Source: Antilocapra americana (Eukaryota; Chordata; Mammalia; Artiodactyla; Antilocapridae). From it: a stretch of 64,000 bases of DNA. The DNA is taken from contig ML660774.1 of assembly GCA_007570785.1 (NCBI GenBank), forward strand, positions 4,891,433-4,955,432. Direction: 5' to 3'. Below the pieces are notes generated by a model. It was not told the origin of the DNA. It did not search any database and worked only from the letters and a program-made list of their open reading frames with translations. Both the position numbers and the translations under genes were made by a program. Below, in pieces: positions 35,544-45,649 of this stretch (positions within the stretch are counted from its first letter, which is position 1; each line of letters starts with the position of its first letter).

Positions 35544-35849
35544 TTAGATTTGAAATAGCTCAACTGGAATTCCATCACCTCCACTAGCTTTGTTAGTAGT
35601 AATGCTTCCTAAGGCCCACTTGACTTCGCATTCCAGGAAGTCTGGCTCTAGATGAGTGATCACAACATCATGGTTATCTGGGTCATGAAGATCTGTTTTG
35701 TACAGTTCTTCTATGTACTCTTGCCACCTCTTAATATCTTCTGCTTCTGTTAGGTCCATACCATTTCTGTCCTTTATTGAGACCATCTTTGCATGAAATG
35801 TTCCCTTGGTATCTCTAATTCTCTTGAAGGGATCTCTAGTCTTTCCCAT
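35544..35849 (-). pseudogene. BovB linker between endonuclease and RT
   Basis: A 101-codon piece with TRDPFKRIRDTKGTFHAKM, DLTEAEDIKRWQEYIEELYK and the RT-entry motif GGDGIPVELF. These are in the order expected for BovB upstream of the palm domain. The next segment (35332-35532, with SVFNPILKKGKAKECSNYHT) is in another frame, showing an indel near 35540. Confidence 0.85.
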
Positions 35850-36439
35850 TCTATTGTTTTCCTCTATTTCTTAGCGTTAATCACTGAGGGAGGCTTTCTT
35901 ATCTCTCCTTGCTATTCTTTGGAACTTTGCATTCAAATGGGTATATCTTTCCTTTTCTCCTTTGCCTTTTGCTTCTCTTTTCACAGCTATTTGTAATCCT
36001 CCTCAGACAACCATTTTGCCTTTTTGCTTTGCCTTTTCCTGGGGATGGTCTTGATCCCTGGCTCCTGTACAGTATTACAAATGTCATCCATAGTTCTTCA
36101 GGCACTCTGTCTATCAGATCTAGTCTCTTGAATCTATTTCTCACTTCCACTGTATAATCATAAGGGATTTGATTTAGATCATACCTGAATGATTAGCGGT
36201 TTTCCCTACTTTGTTCAATTTAAGTCTGTATTTGGCAATAAGGAGTTCATCATCTGAGCCACAGTCAGCTCCCTGTCTTCTTTTGCTGACTGTATAGAGC
36301 TTCCCCATCTTTGGCTGCAAAGAATATAATCAATCCCATTTCAGTATTGACCTTCCGGTGATGTCCATGTGTAGAGTCTTCTCTTGTGTTGTTGGAAGAG
36401 GGTGTTTGCTATGACCAGTGCACTCTCTATTAGCCTCTA

Positions 36440-36688
36440 TTAGCTTTTGCCTACTTTAAACTCTGTTAGCCTTTGCCCTGCTTCATTCTGTACTCCAAGG
36501 CCAAGTTTGCCTGTTATTCCAGGTATTTCTTGACTTCCTGCTTTTGCATTCCAGTCTCCTATGATGAAGAGGACATCTTTTTGGGGTGTAGAAGTCGCTG
36601 CTCCAGCACCTACTGTCTTGCTGGGGTTTGCATTACCTATAGGCTCATCAAAATATTGGCCTGGGGCTCCTTGGCCAGCAGGCAACAC
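36440..36688 (-). pseudogene. BovB endonuclease-domain fragment
   Basis: The residue string KDVLFIIGDWNAKAGSQE is the exonuclease-endonuclease-phosphatase motif with GDWNAKAG, where D and N act at the active site. It is followed by GLGVQNEAGQRLTEF, typical of BovB/RTE endonucleases. The N-terminal catalytic residues lie beyond the truncation, and the frame is lost soon after (FKVGKS then stop), so it is non-functional. The first 20 or so residues overlap the truncated 5' edge of the element. Confidence 0.85.
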
Positions 36689-36692
36689 CTAT

Positions 36693-36960
36693 AAATGCTC
36701 TTTAGCTAATGGAATTTGGGGGGTTAATGAGGCTTGATTTATTTATGTAGTGAAATGATGTGAGAAAAGGAAGCAGCCATATAAAGTTGACAAGCATATT
36801 CCTTGTAAAACACTCTTTATAGACGTAGTTATGTTGGCAGATGTTGAAGCTATCCTTAAAGCTATAAATCAATTTATTGATCACAAATCTTCAATCCAAT
36901 GACCAACAATCACAATAGTTATTTGACAAGAGCAAACCTGAAGTTATCTGTGCTAACTTT
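36693..36960. other. Unassigned sequence
   Basis: Nothing recognised between the BovB target duplication and an L2 relic. Confidence 0.3.
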
Positions 36961-36964
36961 AACA

Positions 36965-37340
36965 GAACACAAGGGATAACATTTTATTATTTATCGAATG
37001 CCTACCATTTGCAAGTAGAGTGTTCTATAGATTCAGTAATTTGCATATATGTGTTTTGAGATAAGCATGCACACACATGTAAAAATCATAGTCTTGTTCT
37101 CAATTTGCTTATAATACAATAGAGAGAAGATTTATGCAAAGTAAGCCAATTTTGTAAGAAAAGTACAAATAACAAGCTTTAGAAAGATCAGTAAAGAGAG
37201 AACATATTTGGGTAGAGAAAGGAAAAAACATTTCATGGTTAAGAAAGATTTTGAAATCTACTATCAAAAGATGAATAACATTTCAAGCAGTAAAGAAGGG
37301 AAGGACATTCTGAAAGGAAGTGGTTAACAAAGGAATCACG
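36965..37340 (-). repeat. Diverged L2 3' region, antisense
   Basis: The order tttatcgaatgcctaccatt, caatttgcttataatacaat and ggaaggacattctgaaagga...tggttaacaaagg follows the antisense L2 3' region seen better preserved at 27030-27450. Confidence 0.5.
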
Positions 37341-38867
37341 TGAGAATTTATCAAATGTGTTTAATAATTACTAAGCCAGCCTCCAATCTGGGTAGAATAT
37401 GAGGCTTTTGATTGAGAGATGGTTAAAGGAAAGTAAAAGATGGAAAGGTAAGCAGGACCAGATTCTCCAGGACCATGGATGGCAGGCAAACATGATTACA
37501 GTCAAGATTTTATTTCATAATTGTATAACTGTAAAGAATTTCTACTTGTCCCATAGCAATCCAGGGCTGACACGTTTCTCCCATTATTAGCCAAGACTTT
37601 TCATTAATCTTACTTGCAGTCCCAGAAAACTGACATGTTAATGTATATGGCCCAAAGGATTACCCTACCCTTGATATTTGTTACTTTTCCAAAGGGACTG
37701 TCAAGGTTGTGTATTTTATTAGATTTTAGGAAGTCCAATCTCAGGTGCAACCTTGAGTGTTCTCTGATTGCCAGTTGGTGCTTCCTGGTTTCTCCTGCCT
37801 CAGATTTCAGGTGCAGCTCACTGACAGTTGTTTAGAAAAATCTATTGTTCAGTTGCCAGTAAATTAGGGTAACAATATCTTTGGCATTTCCCCACATCCC
37901 AGACACCAGGTTATGTTCCTTGCTTTTTATTCTGATGCTAATTAAAATGGAGAAAAAAAACAGTTCATCCTAATCTGATGCCTAGTTCTTTGCAGTTATT
38001 TGCATTCAGCTCATTAGTTTGTTTTATTGTGACCTTTCTTATGTTTTTGAAAATATTAGTTTCATAAAGTTTCTTTCCTTTTTTATCATTTCTGTAAAAA
38101 ATAGTCAATAAAATATAAATGAAGGAGTGATTTCCCCAGTATAACATGATTCTAGGAAAGGAACTCAGATTGTTCTGGTCATCAATCATGTTGTTGCATA
38201 GTAAGAAGTTTGAGTCAGCCAATTAAAAACAAAAAAATGAGAACATAGACAATACCAGATGGCTTGAATCTAAACATAAAAAGTTGAAGTGGCCATTCAG
38301 AAATCAGACCAAATATTTACAATCTTTATCAGTGTATGCGGCCAAAATCCAACAACTTTTAACCCAAACGTGTATTCCAAAAGAGATACTCTGGCATCTG
38401 CGGCCCAGTGACATCAACGCCCAAAACTCTGTCACTTCAACCTTTGTGAGGTTCTCCCCTGCCCACTGGTCCCCTGAGGACTGTTGTGAGGATAGACTAC
38501 AGAATCTGAAATCATGTGGTCCATCCAGGTCTGATGGATGACTTTGATGCTAGTAGTGTTGGCAAGACTGGCTGGATTTCTCTGCTTTGTAGTGGAGCAA
38601 TATTGTGCAAGCTCTTACTTGACTGAGTGAAAAGCAGACCAGTTGTCATCTCTGGTGTTTATCAGCCCATCAGCTGCAGTTGAGACCTTTCTTGGGAAAT
38701 ACATGATGACAAACCGAATATCTAGCTACTCCTCAGCGAGTGCTTCTGTGCCAGAGGAGCTGGCCCCTGATTAAGGCGAGGAGCTTAGATCAGGAAAAGG
38801 AGTCGAAAGGGTCTCCCAGAAGAAGGGAAGGAGTAACTAATAGCTTTCCCCATATGCTTTCTCTAGA
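37341..38867. other. Unassigned sequence with a GC-richer block
   Basis: No repeat recognised. 38280-38860 is more balanced in composition. It holds an 85-codon plus-strand ORF (38284-38541) and a nearby frame ending NRISSYSSASASVPEELAPD then stop at about 38772. This could be a decayed retrocopy or an unrecognised repeat. I cannot name a parent. Confidence 0.3.
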
Positions 38868-39277
38868 CAAGAGTGAAATAAGTCAGAAAGAGGAAAGCAG
38901 GCATCATATATGAATGCATATATGTAGGATGTAGAAAAATGGTACAGATGAACCTATATGCAAAGCAGAAATAGAGACAGATGTACAGAACAAATGTATG
39001 GACACCAAGGGGATGGTGGAAAGGTGGGCTGAATTGGGAAATGGGGATTGAAATATATATACTATTATGTGCATAAAATAGATAACTAATGAGAACCAAC
39101 TGTAAAGCACAGAGAACTCTGCTCAATGCTCTGTGGTGACTTAAATGAGAAGGAAATCCAGAAAAAGGAGGGATGTATGTAAACATATAGTTGTTTCATT
39201 TTGCTTATGCTGTAGCAGAGCTAACACAATACTGTAAAGCAACTATACAACAATAACTTTTTTTTTAAAAAAAAAAG
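38868..39277 (+). mobile_element. Artiodactyl L1 3'-UTR with poly(A)
   Basis: gtgaaataagtcagaaagag, aaatggtacagatgaaccta, gctaacacaatactgtaaag caactatacaacaataactt and an A-rich end. It is 5'-truncated within the 3'-UTR. It is more diverged from the 13.6-kb copy than expected for one subfamily. Confidence 0.88.
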
Positions 39278-40760
39278 AAATCACCAGTTTTCTTCTGCCC
39301 AGTTCTCCTGGTGAAACAAAAGACATCCTCCTTGTCTTCTTTCCAGCAGCATAAATAAGCAAGAAAGAAGTTACGGTTGCAAGAGGGAGAAGGAAAGGCA
39401 GTTTCATTTGGATTTGGTTCTTAAATGATATATTTCAAGATTACTTCTTTAGCAAATAGATAAAATTCTCTGATTTTGTTTTATCAAATATATATATATA
39501 TATATATAGCTCATCACTCTCTTAAAAAAAAAAAAAGGAAGCCTAAGAAGCAAGTGCTGTAGGAAGGGTAAAATTGCCTGCTGTGTGTTTCAAGGTGGCC
39601 TGTGCAGGCAACAGGAGTAATAGGAATGATTAAACCCTGTCGGATGGGGTTAGGTCTGGAGCTTTCTTGCCTCATGACAGGCTGTGACAGTTGAGTGGTA
39701 CTGAAGCAGAACAAACGACGGTGGCAGTTTGCTGTGAGCAGTGCAACTGTCAAAACTGCTGTCCAGAAGCAAATGTTGGGGATAACAACCAGCAAAGTTT
39801 GCAACCTGACGACTCAAATGCTGATGGCCACGATGTCTTCACAGTAAACTCCAGGTTATAGTTCCCGCCTGGGGCTTTTCACTCTCATGCTCAGGACTGC
39901 AAACTCTTGCTGTGCTCCTGTGCTCTGGGTATGGTCAATTTCCGTATTATAACAGAGCCTACCTTCCTTGGGAAAGCACTCACTCATCCTTGCATGACCC
40001 ACATGGAAACGCTCATACTCATGGACTAGTACGTAAGCCACACATATGGAGTTTATCATGTTTCATGTTTGGCATGGCCGTCCGCCATCCAAAAAGAGAA
40101 AGGCCGTCCATGTGTAAAATCTAGTTCCGATTACATGGCTGGAAGAATAGGTTACGGCACAGATGTAAACCCGCTGTCACAAATAGGATGAAATACTTCA
40201 CACCCGAAGCAGAAACAGTGAACTTAGCATTGTCACCAGTTTCTTGAAAAGCTGAAAAAAAAAATTACTTTACACCCATGTGGCTTCACGGGTTTTTATT
40301 AGAAGCCACAGTAGACTCTTTTCACCAGCAGTAAATGAGAAACCTTTCCACATTGTAATAACATGGGGAGAGGTTCTCAGCCCTTGTCATCCTCCGGGAA
40401 TTCTCCCATTGAGTTTCCATAGGTCAGAGGACTGAGAAGGTGGCCCACGGGGTCTCAAACACACAAGCTCAATTTTAACATTGCATCCTGTCATATTTCT
40501 CATCTTTGGGGGAGTCCAATAGGAAAGGTGGCATCTGAGTCTGCAATTTGCAAGGTGCTGGGCATCTTACCTCTGCTGAGATCAGATGGTCCAGGTGTGA
40601 TATAAACTAGGAATTCTTAGTTCCTAACATCAATTTTCCACTCAGAGAAACCTCAATAGACTCCATGAGTGCTTTACAAGCTAGTGCTCTCAGAACAAGA
40701 AGGCTTAGAGTAAGTAAAAGGCTTACCTCTTACATCCAGTTTGTAAAAGTTATGATCATG
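39278..40760. other. Unassigned sequence
   Basis: Contains a (TA)n run at 39487-39509. A GC-richer block at 39540-40130 has minus-strand ORFs of 96 and 67 codons without a known domain. 40200-40640 is balanced and unassigned. An unrecognised old LTR or transposon is possible. Confidence 0.3.
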
Positions 40761-40885
40761 AATTTTAAATTATCTTTTATGGGAATCTAGTTGATTTACA
40801 ATGTCATGTTCATTTCAGGTGAGTAGCAAACTGAATCAGTTTTACACATATATATATCCACTGTTTTTTAGAGTCTTTGCCCATT

Positions 40886-41076
40886 GGGCTTCCCTGGTAG
40901 CTCAGATGATAAATAATCTGCCTGCAATGCAGGAGACTGGGGTTCAGTCCCTGGGCTGGGAAGATGACCTGGAGAAGGGAACAGAAACCCACTCCAGTAT
41001 TCTTGCCAGGAGAATTCCATGGACAGACCATGGGGTCGCAAAAGTTGCACATGACTGAGCAGCTAACACTTCACTC
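40886..41076 (+). mobile_element. Bov-tA SINE inside the L1
   Basis: gggcttccctggtagctcag head, ccctgggctgggaagatgac, cactccagtattcttgccag body, and the tail catgactgagcagctaacac. It interrupts L1 sequence between 40885 and about 41080. Confidence 0.93.
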
Positions 41077-41166
41077 CCAGGTCATTACAGAATATTGAGT
41101 AGAGTTCTCCGTGCTATACAGTAGCTATACAGTGATCTCTTTTATGTGTAGTACTGTATATACGTC

Positions 41167-41447
41167 GGAGAAGGCAATGGCAGTGCCCACCCCAGTCCTC
41201 TGGCCTGGAAAACCCCATGGGCGGAGGAGCCTGGTGGGCTGCAGTCCATGGGGTCACGAAGAGTCAGACACGACTGAGTGACTTCACTTTCCCTTTTCAC
41301 TTCCATGCATTGGAGAAGGAAATGGCAGCCCACCCCAGTGTTCTTGCCTGGAGAACCCCAGGGACGGGGGAGCCTGGTGGGCTGCCGTCTATGGGGTCGC
41401 ACAGAGTCAACATGACTGAAGTGACTTAGCAGCAGCAGCAGCAGCAA
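41167..41447 (+). mobile_element. BOV-A2 dimeric SINE with (AGC)n tail
   Basis: Two Bov-A units in tandem (ggagaaggcaatggcagtgc..., then ggagaaggaaatggcagccc...) without a tRNA head, joined by the linker ttcactttcccttttcactt. The last unit ends gtgacttagcagcagcagca, an AGC repeat typical of BOV-A2. It is inserted in the same L1, about 90 bp of L1 from the Bov-tA. Confidence 0.95.
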
Positions 41448-41491
41448 TATATCAATCCCAATCTCCCAGTTTATCCCTCCTTTCCCCCTTG

Positions 41492-42183
41492 GTATAAAAT
41501 ATTTACTTCTTGAAGGGAAAAGAATATCACCACATACTTATATAGCTAAATTAATTCATAAGATCTATGATTTAGAAATTTCATCTTTCTTAACCTGAAG
41601 CTGAAGAAGTAAACAAACTCATCCCACTTTTACTGTGAGGAGAAGGAGAAACTGTTTTTTAAAAGAGTAGTAAATTAGCTGGTGTTGGAAGCATCTATTT
41701 TCTTGCCTTCATCACTGCCAACTCCCTCTATTTGCTTTGATCTATGATTTGCAAGCTACTATTATTATTTATGGGTTCTACAATTATGACCAGTCACACC
41801 TCCCCTTTGCCAACCCTTAGCCACAGATGGGAAAGGAATAAATGCTGTTTATCTTGACGGTCTGCCTTTTCTTGGGGAAACAATGACAAACTGTACCACT
41901 GACAGCTCTCTACTGTCTGCACTGCTGCTTCCAGCTCACTTTTCAAGTGTTCTTCAGCACTGACAGTACATGGACTGTAATAAAAGTGCCTAGGGAGAAT
42001 CTGTTGCATTCATTTACCTCCCAATGAGCTCCATGGGGGCATTATATTGGATTAAAAAACAGAAGACTCAGAAGTGTGAGGACACTTTAAGGATTTTTGT
42101 ATCTCTTTTGGGCAGGGGGCAGGAGCCCTCCTGGCTTAACAAGGATGTCTATCCACTAAAGTACTTAGCTTCTTAAATGCATC
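41492..42183. other. Unassigned sequence
   Basis: Nothing recognised. A 71-codon minus ORF at 41794-42009 lacks signatures. Confidence 0.3.
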
Positions 42184-42344
42184 TGGGCTTCCCTGGTGGC
42201 TTAGCTGGTAAAGAATCTGCCTGCAATGCAGACCTGGGTTCGATCACTAGGTTAGGAAGATCTCCTGGAGAAGGGAATGGCTACCTACTCCAGTATTCTG
42301 GCCTGGAGAATTCCATGGACCAGTCCATGGGGTCACACAGTCCA
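42184..42344 (+). mobile_element. Bov-tA SINE with internal deletion
   Basis: gggcttccctggtggcttag head and cactccagtattcttgcctg-like body (ctactccagtattctggcct). It then jumps from ttccatggac to cagtccatggggtcaca, so the segment between is lost. The tail is short. Confidence 0.9.
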
Positions 42345-42864
42345 CAGATAATGTGAAGAGAAAATGAAAATCAGAGCCATTTATGAATTTTTGGAAAGAT
42401 TTCCAATTCATCAGCCTGGGAACTCTAAGTAGAGCAACAACTTCCTAGAATCACTGGAAGGACCAAAATGTGTGAGTTTTTCCGAAGGGCCTATACTAAT
42501 TAGCTTCTTAAGCTCTGTTAAGATGGTGTGTTTACTGGATGATTGTACCTAACAGAACAGAATAGATGAATAAATAAGAGAGTCACTACAAGTTTTGAAT
42601 GCCCAACTTTGAGCTAAGTGCAGCCTTGTAAATATCTGACAGCCAGCCTGCCTCATCTGATGTCATTAGTCAGAAAAGTTACTAAAAGCCAGTACCTAGC
42701 TGTGGTCTCAGCAAGATTGCATTTAGGGATATAAAGTTCTGTTTCTTCCTATTAGTGGTTTGTGAAAAAACGCCCCTCTCTGTGATCATACTCTTAAAGA
42801 AGTAAATTTAAACAATGACAATGACAACAAATACCTGTTTTGTGTATGTGTGTTCAGTCGCTAT
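42345..42864. other. Unassigned sequence
   Basis: Nothing recognised, except that the last bases (gtgttcagtcgctat) look like the antisense tail of a Bov-A element directly ahead of the next SINE. Confidence 0.35.
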
Positions 42865-43068
42865 GGACTTCCCTGGTAGCTCAGCTGGTAAAGAATCTGC
42901 TTACAATGCATGAGACCCTGGTTCTATTCCTGAGTCAGGAAGATCCTCTAGAAAAGGAAATGGATACCCACTCCTATATTCTTGCCTGGAGAATCCCTAT
43001 GAACAGAGGGGCCTGGTAGGCTAGAGTCCCTGGAGTCGCCAAGAGTTGGGCACAGCTGAGCTTGACTA
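42865..43068 (+). mobile_element. Bov-tA SINE (left arm of inverted pair)
   Basis: gacttccctggtagctcagc head, body ctcctatattcttgcctgga, tail gttgggcacagctgagcttg. It is followed almost immediately by an antisense Bov-tA. Confidence 0.92.
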
Positions 43069-43070
43069 AT

Positions 43071-43269
43071 CACAGCACAGCACAGCTCAGTTGCTAGGTT
43101 GTGTCCAACTCTTTGCTACCCCATGGACTGTAGCCCTACAGGCTCCTCTCAGTGAAATGCTCCAGGCAAGAATACGGGAGTGAGTTACCATTTCCTACTC
43201 CAGGGTATCTTTCTTGTGATTCCTGCATTGGCACATCTCCTGAATTGGCAGGCACATTCTTTATCAATT
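43071..43269 (-). mobile_element. Bov-tA SINE (right arm of inverted pair)
   Basis: Antisense copy: gcacagctcagttgctaggt, ccaggcaagaatacgggagt, ending ctttatcaattaaac with the final head bases changed. It abuts the plus-strand BovB at 43270. Confidence 0.9.
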
Positions 43270-43793
43270 AAACGATGCTTACTCATTGGAAGGAAAGTTA
43301 TGACCAACCTACAAAGCATATTTAAAAGCAGACACATTACTTGGCCAGCAAAGGTTCATCTAGTCAAGGCTATGATTTTTCCAGTAGTCATGGATGGATG
43401 TGAGAGTTGGACTATAAAGAAAGCTGAGGGCTGAAGAATTGATGCTTTTGAACTGTGGTGTTGGAGAAGACTCTTGAGAGTCTCTTGGACTGCAAGGAGA
43501 TCCAACCAGTCCATCCTAAAGGAGATCAGTCCTAGGTGTTCATTGGAAGGACTGATGTTGAAACTGAAACTACAATACTTTGGCCACCTGATGCAAAGAA
43601 CTGACTCATTTGAAAAGACCTGATGCTAGGAAAGATTGAGGGCAGGAGGAAAAGGGGATGACAAAGGATGAGATGGTTGGATGGCATCACCGACTCAATG
43701 GATATGAGTTTGGGTAAACTCCAGGAGTTGGTGTCGGACAGGGAGGCCTGGCTTACTACAGTCCATAGGGTCACAAAGAGTCAGACACAGCTG
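43270..43793 (+). mobile_element. BovB LINE 3' end, older of a nested pair
   Basis: 5'-truncated BovB tail: ttggaaggaaagttatgacc, gaactgtggtgttggagaag, ggatgagatggttggatggc, reading into gtcagacacagctg. It is interrupted by the minus-strand BovB; its last bases lie at 45594 onward. A short stop-containing coding piece (HLVKAMIFPVVMDGCESWTIKKAEG, 43300-43434) is the BovB C-terminal region. Confidence 0.92.
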
Positions 43794-45593
43794 TTCAGTT
43801 TAGTCACTCAGTCTCATCCAACTCTTTGCCACCCCATGAGTTGCAGCACGCCAGGCCTCCCTGTTCAACAGCAACTCCCAGAGCCCACCCGAACTCATGT
43901 CCATTGAATTGGTGATGCCATCAAACCATCTCATCCTCTGTCGTCCCCTTCCCCTCCTGCCCTTAGTCTTTCCCAGCATCAGGGTCTTTTCCAATGAGTC
44001 GGCTCTTCCCATTAGATGACCAAAGTATTAGAGTTTCAGCTTCACCATCAGAACTTCGAGTAAACACCCAGGACAGATCTCCTTTAGGATGGGCTGGTTG
44101 GATCTCCTTGCAGTCCAAGGTCCTCTCAAGAGTCTTCTCCAACGCTACAGTTCAAAAGCATCAATTCTTTGGCCCTCAGCTTTCTTCACTATCCAACACT
44201 CAAATCCATACATGACTAATGGAAAAACCAAAGCCTTGATGAGAAGGACTTTTGTCGGCAAAGTAATATCTCTGCTTTTTAATGTATTGTCTAGGTTGGT
44301 CATAACTTTCCTTCCAAAGAGTAAGCGTCTTTTAATTTCATGGCTGCAGTCATCATCTGCAGTAATTTTGGAGCCCCCCCAAAATAAAGTCTATCATTAT
44401 TTCCACTGTTTCCCCATCTATTTGCCATGAAGTGATGGGACCAGATGCCATGATGTTAGTTTTCTGAATGTTGAGCTTTAAACCAACTTTTGCACTCTCC
44501 TTTTTCACTTTCATCATGAGGCTCTTTAGTTCCTCTTCATTTTCTGCCATAAGGGAGGTGTCATCTGCATATCTGAGGTTATTGATATTTCTCCCAGCAA
44601 CCTGCATCCCAGCTTGTGCTTCATCCAGCCCAGCATTTCTCATGATGTACTCTGCATATAAGTTAAGTAAGCAGAGTGACAATATACAGCCTTGATGTAC
44701 TCCTTTTCCTGTTTGGAACCAGTTTGTCGTTCCTTGTCCACTTGTAACTGTTGATTCCTGACCTGCAAACAGGTGTTTCAAGAGGCAGGTCAGGTGGTCT
44801 GGTATTCCCATCTCTTTCAGAATTTTCCAGTTTATTGTGATCCACATAGTCAAAGGCTTTGGCATAGTCAATAAAGCAGAAGTAGATGTTTTTCTGAAAC
44901 TCTCCTGCTTTTTCAATGGTCCAGCAGATGTTGGCAATTTGATCTCTGGTTCCTCTGCCTTTTCTAAAACCAGCTTGAACATCTGGAAGTTCATGGTTCA
45001 TATACTGCTAAAGCCTGACTTGGAGAATTTTGAGCATTACCTCACTAGCATGTGAGATAAATGCAATCGTGAGATAGTTTGAGCATTCTTTGTCATTGCC
45101 TTTCTTTAGGATTGGAATGAAAACTGACCTTTTCCAGTCCTGTGCACACTGCTGAGTTTTCCAAATTTGCTGGCATAATGAGTGCAGCACTTTCACAGCA
45201 TCATCTTTTAGATTTGAAATAGCTCAACTGGAATTCCATCACCTCCACTAGCTTTGTTTGTAGTGATGCCCACTTGACTTCACATTCCAGGGGCTGGCTC
45301 TAACTGAGTAATCACACCATCGGGATTATCTGAGTCATGAAGATCTGTTTTGTACAGTTCTTCTGTGTATTCTTGCCACCTATTCTTAATATCTTCTGCT
45401 TCTGTCAGGTCTGTACCATTTCTGTCCTTTATTGAGCCCATCTTTGCATGAAATGTTCCCTTGGTATCTCTAATCTTCTTGAAGAGATCTCTAGTCTTTC
45501 CCATTCTATTGTTTTCCTCTATTTCTTTGCACTGATCACTGAGAAAAGCTTTCTTACCACTCCTTGCTATTCTTTGGAACTCTGCATTCAAAT
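43794..45593 (-). mobile_element. BovB LINE inserted in another BovB's tail
   Basis: 1,800-bp 5'-truncated BovB in opposite orientation to its host copy. It is bounded by a perfect 13-bp duplication, tcagacacagctg, at 43781-43793 and 45594-45606, made from the host BovB tail. It retains linker, RT and C-terminal sequence but no endonuclease. Confidence 0.95.
44353..44994 (-). pseudogene. BovB reverse transcriptase with frameshift (44-kb copy)
   Basis: Motif C is intact (RYADDTSLMAENEEE) and preceded by QGCILSLCLLNLY and followed by SGPITSWQIDGET. Motif A (CFIDYAKAFDYVDH) is in a different frame, read at 44663-45001. A 2-bp loss near 44825-44830, where related copies have ccacag and this one ccag, separates the two. 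The first ~45 codons of this frame are therefore out-of-frame sequence. Upstream, 45280-45612 carries the linker (TRDLFKKIRDTKGTFHAKM). The gene is dead. Confidence 0.88.
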
Positions 45594-45649
45594 TCAGACA
45601 CAGCTGAGCCACCTCTTAAAGACAAAAAAATACAAAAAACAAAAAAACT
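45594..45649 (+). mobile_element. Tail of the older BovB after the insertion
   Basis: After the duplicated tcagacacagctg the host BovB resumes as gagccacctc and runs into A-rich sequence. The end is approximate. Confidence 0.7.

Larger units (their letters stand above)
34124..36686 (-). mobile_element. BovB LINE, longest copy (5'-truncated)
   Basis: RTE-type LINE of 2,563 bp with its tail of cagtt repeats at the left. Reading leftwards it holds the end of the apurinic-type endonuclease, the linker, the reverse transcriptase and the C-terminal region. It is flanked by acctat at 34118-34123 and 36687-36692. A full BovB is about 3.2 kb, so roughly the first 0.6 kb (5'-UTR and endonuclease N-terminus) was never copied. 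Frameshifts and stops split the ORF into at least five pieces. Confidence 0.93.
40761..41491 (-). mobile_element. L1 3'-UTR, antisense, split by two SINEs
   Basis: L1 text occurs in three pieces: 40790-40885 (agttgatttacaatgtcatg, cacatatatatatccactgt), 41080-41165 (cattacagaatattgagtag agttctccgtgctatacagt) and 41448-41491 (atatatcaatcccaatctcc cagtttatccctcc). Joined, they follow the usual antisense L1 order, so the two SINEs are later insertions. Confidence 0.85.

Noticed and set aside
42184..42260. tRNA gene heads at this and other SINEs
   Set aside because: The tRNA-Glu-like sequence is the fixed 5' head of Bov-tA or CHR SINEs, joined to SINE bodies, with no intact cloverleaf expected.
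44089..44430. 113-codon plus-strand ORF, and similar ones at 54550-55035 and 54902-55258
   Set aside because: All are antisense readings of BovB reverse transcriptase.
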